From the NCBI RefSeq assembly GCF_001553935.1, contig NZ_CP014232.1, positions 1,550,001 through 1,614,000 of the forward strand: a DNA stretch of 64,000 bases, written 5' to 3'. The stretch comes from Actinomyces oris (GTDB taxonomy: Bacteria > Actinomycetota > Actinomycetes > Actinomycetales > Actinomycetaceae). Both the position numbers and the translations under genes were made by a program. Positions within the stretch are counted from its first letter, which is position 1. Each line of letters begins with the position of its first letter. This document shows positions 1 through 8,917 of this stretch, one piece after another. Below the pieces are notes generated by a model. It was not told the origin of the DNA, ran no database searches, and saw only the letters and a list, made by a program, of their open reading frames with translations.

Positions 1-3000
1 CGTACTTGTTGGTGGCCACGACCTGGATGCTGTAGCTCTGACCGGGCGTCAGGCCGCTGATGAGGCAGTTCGAGGTCGAGCAGGACTGCTCGGTGCCGTT
101 GACACTGACCTTGTAGCCGGTGATGGGGGAGCCGTTGGCGGAGCCGTCGGCCCAGGACACGCGTGCCGAGTCGGCGCCCACGGGGGCCACGCTCACCCCG
201 GAGGGGGCGGCGGGGGCCACCCCACCGACCTGCACGGTGATGGTGCCGGTGACGGCCCGGGACTCCGAGCCGGTGGAGTCCAGCACCTTGTACTGCGCGG
301 TGATGGTGCCGTGGAACCCGCTGTTGGGGGTGATCGTCACGGTGGTTCCCGAGGCGCTGATCGAGCCCTGGCCGGAGGTGATCGTCGGGGTGCCGGACAG
401 GGTGATCGGCTTGTCCGGGAAGGGGTTGCTCACCGCCTTGGACACGTCGGTGCTGACCGCCTCGCCGTTGCGGGACTCCAGGTTGATCGGGGCGGTGGTC
501 ATGCGGGGCTTGTTGGAGGCGCTGACCCGCACAGGCAGGGAGGCGCTCACCGGCGGGTTGACGCCGTCGGAGACCGTGATCGGGATGGAGCCCGTGGTGC
601 CCTCGGCGGTCTTGTCGGAGGCCTTGACCGACAGCGTCGAGCCGCTCAGGGAGATCTCGAATCCCGCGGGGGCGGGACCGGCCTGGAAGGAGAGCTTGTC
701 ACTCGGGTCGGGGTCGGTGGCCATGGCTGCCAGATTGGCCGTCACGGCCCCCTCGCCGGGGGCCACCGTTACCTCGGTGGGGGTGAAGGTCGGCGGCCGG
801 TTCGTCGAGGACTCCACGATGATCGGCAGCGTGAGCGTCGAGCTCAGGGCGTCCGAACCGGTGCCGTCGGCCACGGTGAAGGTCACCGAGGTCTGCCCGG
901 TGAAGCCCGAGTCGGGGGTGAAGGACAGCGTGGACCCGCCCGAGGCGACCTTGGCGTCCTTGGTGCCCTTGGCCATGTGGATGGAGGAGGTGTCCGAGAT
1001 GACGGGCTTGGTGCCCTCTCGGGTGAGGATGTAGGAGGACAGGCTGATGTCGGTGGTCTTGTCCGCCAGCACCCGGGCGGGCACGGCCGAGGGGTTGATG
1101 CGGGGCCGCAGGGCCGAGCGGGCCGGCACCACGACGACGGCGTGGCCGGTCAGCCCGTCGGCGTCGGTGATCGTGTAGAGCACGAGCCGCTGGGTCTCGC
1201 CCACCGTGAGGCTCAGGGAGTCCTTGCCCACCTCGACGTCGGGGTCGGAGGAGGACAGCTTGAGGTCCCACGGCGAGCCGTCGGTGTCCTTGTCGTTGTC
1301 CAGGACCGGGACGGTGACCTTGCCATTGGCGTCGACCTGGTCGACGGTGACGTAGTCGTCCACGCCCACCGGGTTGGCCAGGGGTGCGTTGTTCGAGACC
1401 TGGACGGTGACGGTGCCGGTGTCGGTGCCGCCGCGTCCGTCGGAGACGGTGTAGGTGACCGAGTGGTTGCCCTCCTTCTCCGGCAGGTCGAGCACCAGGC
1501 GGCCGGCGCGGGTGGACACGCCCAGGGAGGGGTCGGAGGAGACCGGGTCGCCCTCCAGGGACAGGCTGTCGCCGTCAGTGTCCAGGTCGTTGGACAGCAC
1601 GTCCACGGCCACGGTGCGTCCGGGCTTGGCCACGACCAGGTCGTCGGTGGCCACCGGGGCCACGTTGAGGGGCGAGGCCTGGGCGACGCCCACCCGGACC
1701 GTACCGGTGGCCTGGGCCCCGAAGCGGTCCTCGACGACGTAGGTGAAGGTGTCGGTGCCGGTGGCCCCCTCGGAGGGCGTGTAGGTCAGCCACGAGGAGT
1801 TGATCTCCACCGAGCCCAAGGAGGGGGCCTGGTTGAGGCCCACGAGGCTCACCGAGTCGCCGTCGGGATCGATGCCGTCCAGCGGCACGGTGATGTTCGT
1901 GGCCGAGCCGGCCAGGGTGCGGGCCTCCAGGTTGCGCGGTGAGGGCGCGGAGTTGTGCTCGGCGTCCTGGGCGCGCACCTCTACGGTGAGAATGCCCGAG
2001 GCGGTCTGGCCCTGGTCGTCCTTGGCCGTGTAGGCGTAGGAGGTGCGGCCAGGCTGGTTGCCGGCGCGGAAGCGGACGGTGTTCTCGCTGACCCAGGCGG
2101 TGCCCAGCTCGTCGCCCACCAGGCTCACCTGGGAGTCCACCGACAGGTTGAGACCGGCGGGGGAGGAGTCGTTGTCTAGAACCGGCACGGTGACGACGTC
2201 GCCGGCTCGCACGACGGCGGTGTCATTGGTGACCACCGGTGGCTGGGGCTGGGACTGGGTCACCGGGACGATGGACACCTTCCCGGTGGCGCTGGAGGTG
2301 CCGTTGGTGACCGTGTACTCCGCCGTCAGGTTGGCCGGGACGGTGCTGGCCGCGCTGATCTGCAGCAGGGAGTGGTCCACGACCGTGACGGTGACCCCGG
2401 AGTCCGGCGGGGTCTTGACCGACTGCAGGACCAGGATCCCCCCGGAGGGGTCGAAGTCGTTGGTGAGCGGGGCGATGGTCGTCGAGCCGCCGTTGCGCAG
2501 CAGGGCGGTGTCGTTCTCGACCTCGGGAGGCACGCTGGCGTCGGCCTTGGGCGTGACGTCCACGCGCACGATGCCCTGGGCCGTGTTGGCCCCGTCCATG
2601 ACGTCGTAGGTGAGGTAGTAGGTCTGGGCCTGGGCGTTGGCCTCAGTGGAGAAGGTGAAGACACCGGCCTGCTGGTCGATGCTGATCGAGGTTCCGGCCG
2701 GGGCCTCCTGCACCGCGGCCAGGCGCAGGGTCCCCCCGGAGGGGGAGGTGTCGTTGTCCAGGGGCGAGACGACGGTCTTGGAGCCGGCGACGACGCGCAC
2801 GTGGTCGGCGTTGGCGATCGGCTTGGCCGACTGGGCCGGCTGCACGTCGACCTTGACCACGCCGGAGGTGGTCTCCCGGCCGTCGGAGACGGTGACGGTC
2901 AGGTCGCGGGTGCCGGTGCCGGCGCCCAGCTCGCGCACCGTGACGGTGCCCTCGTTGGAGACCTTGGTGTCCAGGCCCTCGCCCTGGGCGGAGACCAGGT

Positions 3001-4876
3001 AGAGGTCGTCCCCGTCGGGGTCCAGCCAGTGGCCCAGCACGTCCAGGGAGCCGGAGGCCTTCTCGGCGACGGTGAGGGTGGGGGTGGTGATCTGCTTCGG
3101 GGCGCCGTTGACGTCCCAGCCGTGGACGTCAACGGTGGCGACGGCGGAGTCGCTCATCCCGCGGCCGTCGTCGGCCGTGTAGGGCACGGAGAAGCTGCCG
3201 GAGGCGTTGTCCGGGATGTCCATCCGCAGAGCCAGTCCGCCCTGGGCCTTGGTGGCCTTGAGCGACCCGCCGTTGTCCTGGGGAGTGGCGGTGAGGACGT
3301 CACCGTCGGGATCGGAGTCGTTGGCCAGCACCGGCAGGAGCGCGGAGCGGCCCGGGCGCACGCCGAAGCTGTCGTCGGCCGCCTTGGGGGGATGGTTCTC
3401 CTCGGTGCGCTCCGGCGGGGTCTGGGAGTCCGAGGTGTTGGCCGAGTCGTCCTTCTGATCGGCGTTGTCGTCGGTCTGGGCGGTCTTGTCCGTCCAGTCG
3501 TCGATGAGGACGAGGTCCTCGTTGGGTAGCCACACCGAGCCCGTGTCCAGGTCGTTGAGCACGATGGCGTCGCGGTTGACCCGGAAGATCGGGGCGGAGG
3601 AGGAGGCGAGCTTGTCGTCGTGGGCGGTGTCGGTGCCGCCGCCGAACAGTCCCGAGCAGCTGCGCACGAACTGGCCCGAGCCGGACCAGGCCGCGTAGAC
3701 GCACTTGCCCAGGCGCACCGGCTGGGCGGGCACGCCCTCCGGGGCAGAGCCCTCCTTGGCCGACGGCGTTCTGGTGACCTTGCCCCCGTCCATGGGGACG
3801 GAGATGAGCTCGTTGCGGGAGGCAACCAGGACCGAGTCCGCCTCGGGGCCGGGCTGCTGGAGCACCAGGCCGGAGGTCCCCAGGCTGACGGACTTGCCCT
3901 CGGGCAGGTGGAGGATGCCGGTGCCGCGCTCCAGGACCACGGGCTGGTCGCCGACGGCGGTGATGGCCAGATCGGTCCCGGCGGTCAGCTTCAGGGAGGT
4001 GTTCGTGGCCTCCTTCCAGCCCTTGTCGCTGGTCTCCAGGGAGACCAGCGACTTGCTGGTGGCTGAGACGGCGTGGATGGCACCGTCCTTGCCGATGGCG
4101 GCCACGACGTCGGGCATGCCGGTCACCACGGGGGCGGCCGCGGCCAGCGAGCCGGCCTCCTTGGCCTTGGCGGCGCGGATGGTGCCCTGAACCTTGTCGA
4201 CTGCCATGACCCGGTCCCCGCCCTGGGCGATGGTCACGCCCTTGGTGAGCTGGGTGCGCCCGGAGAAGGCGACCTGGGAGGGATCGACCGAGGAGACGGA
4301 GGCGTCGCCGGAGTCGGGGACCAGGATGTCCTCGGCGTTCTGGGTGACGTCGAAGGAGGATGAGGAGGTGCGGATCGCGCCGTCGACCTCGCGGGAGGGG
4401 TAGTTGAGGCGGGCCACCAGGTGCTTGGAGGTGGAGGTGACCCATACGCCGCCGTCGTTGAGGTGCAGGTCGGCCTGGGCCACGCCCTCGTGGAGCCAGG
4501 CGGCCGTTCCCAGGGCGGTGACGCATACGACGGCGGCCAGCGTCGACAGGCGCTTGCGCAGTCGCACGCGCTGGGCGCGCGACTGGGGGATGCGGAAGGT
4601 CGCGGCCAGTCGGGAGGTGGTGGTGCCGGAGGTCAGGCCCGAGCCGACGTCCTGAACGTCGTCGGATCGGGAGTCCCGGCTCCGTCGCCGGGGGCGCAGG
4701 GCGCCGGCGGCGCGGGCGAGCAGACCGGGACGGTCCGCGGCGGACGCTTCGGTCTGAGCGGTGCGGGAGTCGGATCGGTTGCTTCCGCCGTCACCGGCAC
4801 CGGAGGTGGCTGCGGCGGAGTCGATACTGCTCGACGGGGTGTCGGGCGTCTCGAAGTCGTTGCGTGAAGTGGTCAC
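1..4876 (-). CDS. Giant membrane-anchored Ig/cadherin-like repeat and fibronectin III surface protein (partial)
   Basis: At least 1625 residues; the C-terminus lies beyond the window start. The GTG start overlaps the upstream stop as GTGA, so translation is probably coupled. About 110 mostly charged, probably cytoplasmic residues precede one membrane segment (about 111-128, core TLAAVVCVTALGTAAWL). A region of about 300 residues follows, rich in short beta-type repeats and possibly a propeller, then an acidic linker. From about residue 500 there are roughly eight repeats of about 96 residues, each carrying a calcium-type motif such as NDSDPDGDVLT; these are cadherin/Ig-like tandem-95 repeats. 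Further Ig-like units follow, and an Fn3-like module at the edge (GYKVSVNGTE, YSIQVVATNKY). It resembles the FN3-type proteins that in bifidobacteria sit beside MoxR, DUF58 and transglutaminase genes; those neighbours would lie off the window. A surface role is inferred from topology. Confidence 0.8.
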   Translation of the reverse strand, partial: MTTSRNDFETPDTPSSSIDSAAATSGAGDGGSNRSDSRTAQTEASAADRPGLLARAAGALRPRRRSRDSRSDDVQDVGSGLTSGTTTSRLAATFRIPQSRAQRVRLRKRLSTLAAVVCVTALGTAAWLHEGVAQADLHLNDGGVWVTSTSKHLVARLNYPSREVDGAIRTSSSSFDVTQNAEDILVPDSGDASVSSVDPSQVAFSGRTQLTKGVTIAQGGDRVMAVDKVQGTIRAAKAKEAGSLAAAAPVVTGMPDVVAAIGKDGAIHAVSATSKSLVSLETSDKGWKEATNTSLKLTAGTDLAITAVGDQPVVLERGTGILHLPEGKSVSLGTSGLVLQQPGPEADSVLVASRNELISVPMDGGKVTRTPSAKEGSAPEGVPAQPVRLGKCVYAAWSGSGQFVRSCSGLFGGGTDTAHDDKLASSSAPIFRVNRDAIVLNDLDTGSVWLPNEDLVLIDDWTDKTAQTDDNADQKDDSANTSDSQTPPERTEENHPPKAADDSFGVRPGRSALLPVLANDSDPDGDVLTATPQDNGGSLKATKAQGGLALRMDIPDNASGSFSVPYTADDGRGMSDSAVATVDVHGWDVNGAPKQITTPTLTVAEKASGSLDVLGHWLDPDGDDLYLVSAQGEGLDTKVSNEGTVTVRELGAGTGTRDLTVTVSDGRETTSGVVKVDVQPAQSAKPIANADHVRVVAGSKTVVSPLDNDTSPSGGTLRLAAVQEAPAGTSISIDQQAGVFTFSTEANAQAQTYYLTYDVMDGANTAQGIVRVDVTPKADASVPPEVENDTALLRNGGSTTIAPLTNDFDPSGGILVLQSVKTPPDSGVTVTVVDHSLLQISAASTVPANLTAEYTVTNGTSSATGKVSIVPVTQSQPQPPVVTNDTAVVRAGDVVTVPVLDNDSSPAGLNLSVDSQVSLVGDELGTAWVSENTVRFRAGNQPGRTSYAYTAKDDQGQTASGILTVEVRAQDAEHNSAPSPRNLEARTLAGSATNITVPLDGIDPDGDSVSLVGLNQAPSLGSVEINSSWLTYTPSEGATGTDTFTYVVEDRFGAQATGTVRVGVAQASPLNVAPVATDDLVVAKPGRTVAVDVLSNDLDTDGDSLSLEGDPVSSDPSLGVSTRAGRLVLDLPEKEGNHSVTYTVSDGRGGTDTGTVTVQVSNNAPLANPVGVDDYVTVDQVDANGKVTVPVLDNDKDTDGSPWDLKLSSSDPDVEVGKDSLSLTVGETQRLVLYTITDADGLTGHAVVVVPARSALRPRINPSAVPARVLADKTTDISLSSYILTREGTKPVISDTSSIHMAKGTKDAKVASGGSTLSFTPDSGFTGQTSVTFTVADGTGSDALSSTLTLPIIVESSTNRPPTFTPTEVTVAPGEGAVTANLAAMATDPDPSDKLSFQAGPAPAGFEISLSGSTLSVKASDKTAEGTTGSIPITVSDGVNPPVSASLPVRVSASNKPRMTTAPINLESRNGEAVSTDVSKAVSNPFPDKPITLSGTPTITSGQGSISASGTTVTITPNSGFHGTITAQYKVLDSTGSESRAVTGTITVQVGGVAPAAPSGVSVAPVGADSARVSWADGSANGSPITGYKVSVNGTEQSCSTSNCLISGLTPGQSYSIQVVATNKY

Positions 4877-5313
4877 TGGGCCTCTTGAGGACTACGGGAT
4901 GCGACCTCCTGGACGAGGGTGCGTCGCAGCATCGTCGAGGAGGTGGTGGGTGTGTAGGGCAGATAGATCACCGAGGCCCCGACCTCGGCCATCTCGGCCT
5001 CCAGACGGCGGCCCTTGTCGGTCCCCTTCCAGTCCGTGCCCTTGAACAGCACGTCGAAGGGGGAGCGCTTCCAGGCCAGGCGCTTGTCCTGGTCGTAGTC
5101 GGGGACCACGGAGTCCACCATGCGCAGGGCGGCCACCATGGCCATGCGCTCGGCCAGGGGCACGATGGGGCTGCGCCCCTTCATCCGCTCCAGCGACTCG
5201 TCGGTGGCGACCCCCGCGATGAGGTGGTCGCAGCGCTTGGCCGCCTCGGTGAGGATGTTGAGGTGCCCCACGTGCAGCATGTCGAAGCCGCCGGGGACGT
5301 AGCCGGTGATCAT
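4873..5313 (-). CDS. Nucleotidyl/cytidylyltransferase (TagD/RfaE2-like)
   Basis: The protein has 146 residues, the usual size for a single-domain cytidylyltransferase. The N-terminal GGFDMLHVGHLNIL contains the HxGH nucleotide-binding signature. The family transfers CMP or AMP to a phosphorylated alcohol or sugar, for example CTP plus glycerol-3-phosphate to CDP-glycerol. The classical RTEGISTT-type second motif appears as the variant YTPTTSSTMLRRT near residue 122, so the substrate is not certain. The ATG shares one base with the stop of the sugar transferase (TGATG), and its own stop overlaps the GTG of the giant surface protein (GTGA). The three genes are therefore very probably one translationally coupled operon. 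A cytosolic enzyme supplying an activated alcohol phosphate to the glycan genes nearby is the likely role. Confidence 0.8.
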   Translation of the reverse strand: MITGYVPGGFDMLHVGHLNILTEAAKRCDHLIAGVATDESLERMKGRSPIVPLAERMAMVAALRMVDSVVPDYDQDKRLAWKRSPFDVLFKGTDWKGTDKGRRLEAEMAEVGASVIYLPYTPTTSSTMLRRTLVQEVASRSPQEAQ

Positions 5314-6770
5314 CAGTAGGCTCCCTTTCCGCCGATAACCGCGCGCAGCGTTCCGGCGAAGATCTTGGCGTCCAGGGCTCCGCCCCGGTTCTCCACGTAG
5401 TGACGGTCCAGGGCCACGGTCGAGGCCCAGGACAGGTCCGAGCGTCCGGAGATCTGCCACAGGCCGGTCAGCCCGGGCTTGACCAGAAGACGACGCAGCG
5501 CCTCGGCGTCGTACTTGGCGACCTCGACGGGAAGTGCGGGGCGGGGCCCCACCAGGCTCATGTCCCCGCGCACGACGTTGATGAGCTGGGGGAGCTCGTC
5601 GATCGACAGGCGGCGGATCCAGCGGCCCACGCGGGTGATGCGCGGGTCCTGACGGTCCTTGAACATGACCTCGTTGCCGGCGTCGCCGCCGGCCTTGACC
5701 ACCGAGGCGCGGCGCGCGTCGGAGTCGATGTACATGGAGCGGAACTTCCACATGGTGAAGGGCTTGCCGTCCTGGCCGACGCGGGTCTGGGTGTAGAAGA
5801 CCGGACCGGGGGAGTCGAGGCGGATGGCGAGTGCGGTGGCCGCCAGCAGCGGCGAGATGAGGGCCAGCCCGAAGGCGCCGGCGAGGCGGTCGAACAGGGC
5901 CTTGCCCGCGGCACGCGTGCGGCGGGTCTTGACGGCGATGAGACCGGTCCAGCCGTTCGTCACGGTCAGGGCCCGCATACGCCCGGGCACGACGTCCTGC
6001 AGCCCGGGGGCGACGACGAGGCGCACCTGGGTGCCCTCCAGACCGCGCATGAGGGTGACCAGATCCTCGGGGATGACCGAGCCGACCGTCATGACGGCGT
6101 CGATGCGCTCGGCGTGCAGGGTCTGGGCGATGTGCTGGGGGCTGCGCACGGGCTCGGCCGAGTGGAAGGCGCGGTCCTGCCCGGAGGACAGGTAGCCCAC
6201 GATGAGGAAGCCGTCCATGGGGTGGCGGCGTAACTGGGTGAGCATGGGCTGGGAGCCCGAGCCCATAACGATGAGGGTGCGACGCAGGGCGTGCCCCTCG
6301 AGACGGCGGCGGCGCAGCCAGCCGGCCTCGATGGAGCGTCCGGTGACGGCCAGGAGGAGCTGAACCGCCAGAGTGGCCAGCAGGGTGGTCCGGGCGACTC
6401 CGGACAGGTCTGCCAGCAGCAGGGCCACTGGGAGGCTCACGGCGGCCGCGGCGACAAAGCGGCCCGTGCCGGGGCCGGCCTGCTCGACGGTGTCGATGCC
6501 CAGAGCGCCCAGGAACCAGGCGATGAGCACCATCGTGATGCCCACGGTGGTCGCGGACCAGACCAGTGGCAGGTGGCCGCCCAGCAGGCCGAGCCAGAAG
6601 GGGACGGCGACGGCGAAGAGGTCGGACAGGACGAGCCAGATGACGAGGTCGTGGCGCGTGCGTGCCCAAGGACTGCGCGGAGCGGTGGGGGAGGTGGCGT
6701 CGGCTGCTGCTGCTGTCGAGGGACGCCGGTGCTGCTCGCGCTGGGGCAGTGTCAGGGTCGAACTAGACAA
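5313..6770 (-). CDS. Exopolysaccharide polyprenyl glycosylphosphotransferase (WbaP/CpsE-like)
   Basis: The protein has 485 residues. The N-terminal half has several hydrophobic segments (about residues 43-140) and a CoA-binding-like linker (LIVMGSGSQPML). The C-terminal catalytic domain carries the family signatures: KALFDRLAGAFGLALISP before the membrane hairpin, SPGPVFYTQTRVGQDGKPF, MWKFRSM, SIDELPQLINVVRGDMSLVG followed by PRP, and KPGLTGLWQISGRS. Family members move a sugar-1-phosphate from a nucleotide sugar to undecaprenyl phosphate on the inner leaflet, the first step of Wzx/Wzy polysaccharide assembly. The start is TTG with GGAG six bases upstream. It is the first gene of the coupled operon with the cytidylyltransferase and the giant surface protein. 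The sugar identity cannot be read from the sequence. Confidence 0.92.
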   Translation of the reverse strand: MSSSTLTLPQREQHRRPSTAAAADATSPTAPRSPWARTRHDLVIWLVLSDLFAVAVPFWLGLLGGHLPLVWSATTVGITMVLIAWFLGALGIDTVEQAGPGTGRFVAAAAVSLPVALLLADLSGVARTTLLATLAVQLLLAVTGRSIEAGWLRRRRLEGHALRRTLIVMGSGSQPMLTQLRRHPMDGFLIVGYLSSGQDRAFHSAEPVRSPQHIAQTLHAERIDAVMTVGSVIPEDLVTLMRGLEGTQVRLVVAPGLQDVVPGRMRALTVTNGWTGLIAVKTRRTRAAGKALFDRLAGAFGLALISPLLAATALAIRLDSPGPVFYTQTRVGQDGKPFTMWKFRSMYIDSDARRASVVKAGGDAGNEVMFKDRQDPRITRVGRWIRRLSIDELPQLINVVRGDMSLVGPRPALPVEVAKYDAEALRRLLVKPGLTGLWQISGRSDLSWASTVALDRHYVENRGGALDAKIFAGTLRAVIGGKGAY

Positions 6771-7206
6771 GGTGGACTCCGCAGGGATGATCGTGGGTGG
6801 GCAATAACTGGTCGGCTAGTGCTGACGGGACGTCGTGAACAGCAGCGTTTTAGAATGCTACTAAGTCTTGCGGACGTTATTTGTGGGAAGTGGCCAAGAT
6901 CGCAGGGGCAAGATGAGGAGTCGAGAGGTTTCTGAGATGTCTGTATGTTACAGGTGCACAACGATATGGAGGTGTCAATGCGCCTCTGAGGGACCTTTCA
7001 GAGTTCTTCCAGCAGGCGGCGTTGTTGCAGGTCAGGGCCGGTTTGCTGGGGTTGTGCCAAGGAGGGTGGGTGGGGGACCGTCTATGTCACAAGACGATAA
7101 ACAAAAGATACCAGGTCACCGGTCCTGATGCGTCTACTCTCGTGCCTGTCTTCGGGCGTCTTTCCGATGCCGGATTGTGACCTTCCTACAACATCAGGAG
7201 TGCTAC
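6771..7206. other. Divergent intergenic region between sugar transferase and flippase
   Basis: This 436-base gap separates two divergent glycan genes and must hold both promoters. It is more AT-rich than the genes on either side, notably around 6850-6960. I see no convincing ORF, hairpin terminator or repeat. No pair of -35/-10 boxes stands out enough to report. Confidence 0.5.
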
Positions 7207-8748
7207 GTGACCCAGTCGAGTTCTTCGGCGCCCCGGTCGGCTTCCGAGTCGGCCGGGGCGCAACCGGCCGCCGGCGGCGCCCCGGCGGGTGCCGCTGAGT
7301 GGGGGCGACCTGCGGATGGCTCAGGCGCCGCAAGCCTCTCGGGGGTTGAGGTGAGTGATGGGGCCGTCCCGTCGCGCGCCTCGCGTCCTTCGCTGCTGCG
7401 GCGGCTCGGCGGGGTCCTCAAGCGGGGGTCGTCGTCGGGCGCCAGCTGGTCATCTGTGGGAACCACAGCCGTGGCCAAGGTGGTGGTCATGGGGGTCTCG
7501 GGCGTCTTCGGCCTGGTCAACACCAGTCTCATCATTCGACACTTCGGGGCGGACGCCTTCGCCCAGTACGGTCTGCTGGCCACCTTCCCCACCCTCATGC
7601 CCTTCACCGACCTGGGCATCGGCGCGGTCATCCTCAACACGGTGGCGAGCTCGACCGACCCGGCCCACGACTCGACCGTGCGGCGCACGATCACCACCGC
7701 CGTCCGCGTGCTGCTCGGCTCCGCCCTGGTCATCAGCACCGTCGGCATCGTCATCCTGTTGCTGGGCGCCTGGCCCGGGCTGCTGGGGGGCAAGCTCATG
7801 GAGGGCGGCGGACTCACCGCCACCGTCTGTCTCATCATCTACGCCGCGGCTCTGCCGCTGTCCGTGGGGCAGCGGGTCATCATCGGCCTGGGGCGCTCCA
7901 CCACCCAGGTCATCAGCCAGGGGATCGTCTCCCCGGCCATGTCCTGCTTCCTGCTGCTGGCCATCGTCACCGGCCTGGGCCGCGGCAACGCCGTGTCCAT
8001 CTACTCCTACATCGCCAACGCCCTGGTCTCGGTCATCTGCATCGTCGTCGCCTGGCGTGCCACCCGCCCCCTGTTCAAGGGTGCCTTGAGGGACGTGCCG
8101 CGGCTGCGCAGCGTGCGCGGCGTGCGCATCGTCAACACCGCGGGCCCCCAGCTGTTGCAGTCCCTGGCCATCCCGATCGCCTTCCAGACTGACCAGCTCC
8201 TCCTGTCCCACCTGGGGCAGTCCCAGGCCCTGGCCGAGTACGGCCTGGCCAACAGGCTGTTCAACATGCTCACCCAGACCGTCATGGCGGCCGGCGTGGC
8301 CATGTGGCCCATGTTCGCCAGAGCCCGGGCTGACAAGCGCGTCGAGAGCCCCTTCAAGCCGGCCATCGCCTTCAGTGGGGGCGGCTTCCTCCTGGCTCTT
8401 GTCCTCGTCGCCATCACGCCCTGGGCCGCTCGGGTCATGTCCGGAGGCGAGGTCGTTCTGCCGGCCGCGCTCGTGTGGGCCTTCGCCGCCTATGTCGCCG
8501 TCGAGGCCGGCAAGCAGCCGCTGGGCATGTACATGACCGATCCGCGCGGCCTGCAGTTCCAGGTCGTCCCGGTGCTCATCCTGGTGCCGATGAATCTCGC
8601 CATCTCCTGGGTCCTCATTGGGCCCTTCGACGCCGCCGGGCCTATCCTGGGCTCCGTGATCTCGGTGGTCCTGTGCCAGATCCTCCCGTATGCCTGGTGG
8701 GTGCGCCGGGACGTGGCCAGGCGCCGTCGAGAGCTGGCCCAGCAGTGA
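7207..8748 (+). CDS. Polysaccharide flippase, Wzx/MATE-like
   Basis: The protein has 513 residues. GTG at 7207 is chosen because AGGAG lies six bases upstream; an earlier in-frame GTG at 7177 lacks such a site. About 85 Ser/Ala/Gly-rich, probably cytoplasmic residues precede a polytopic region of about 12-14 membrane segments (for example VVVMGVSGVFGLVNTSLIIR and ALVISTVGIVILLLGAW). This is the pattern of polysaccharide exporters that flip undecaprenyl-linked repeat units across the membrane. A charged loop (RRDVARRRRELAQQ) ends the protein. It heads a plus-strand run with the CDP-alcohol phosphotransferase and the fucosyltransferase-like gene, and faces the sugar transferase operon. Substrate is unknown. 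Confidence 0.85.
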   Translation: MTQSSSSAPRSASESAGAQPAAGGAPAGAAEWGRPADGSGAASLSGVEVSDGAVPSRASRPSLLRRLGGVLKRGSSSGASWSSVGTTAVAKVVVMGVSGVFGLVNTSLIIRHFGADAFAQYGLLATFPTLMPFTDLGIGAVILNTVASSTDPAHDSTVRRTITTAVRVLLGSALVISTVGIVILLLGAWPGLLGGKLMEGGGLTATVCLIIYAAALPLSVGQRVIIGLGRSTTQVISQGIVSPAMSCFLLLAIVTGLGRGNAVSIYSYIANALVSVICIVVAWRATRPLFKGALRDVPRLRSVRGVRIVNTAGPQLLQSLAIPIAFQTDQLLLSHLGQSQALAEYGLANRLFNMLTQTVMAAGVAMWPMFARARADKRVESPFKPAIAFSGGGFLLALVLVAITPWAARVMSGGEVVLPAALVWAFAAYVAVEAGKQPLGMYMTDPRGLQFQVVPVLILVPMNLAISWVLIGPFDAAGPILGSVISVVLCQILPYAWWVRRDVARRRRELAQQ

Positions 8749-8917
8749 GCCCCTCCTCGTCGGCAGTCGGTACCGAGCCGGCTCGCGCAGCCCGGGAGCT
8801 GACATCGCGTCCCGATGCTCGACCGCTGCGCCACGTCCCCCGACTCCCTCCTCTCGCCGTTCCTCATCTGTCCACCACCCGGCCCGGCTTCCCGGGCCCC
8901 GCTCAAGGAGAAGCCTC

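Noticed and set aside
311-1942. Long plus-strand frame opposite the giant surface protein
   Set aside because: The minus strand encodes regular Ig-like repeats with conserved Asp motifs; the plus-strand product is Gly/Arg/His-rich filler.
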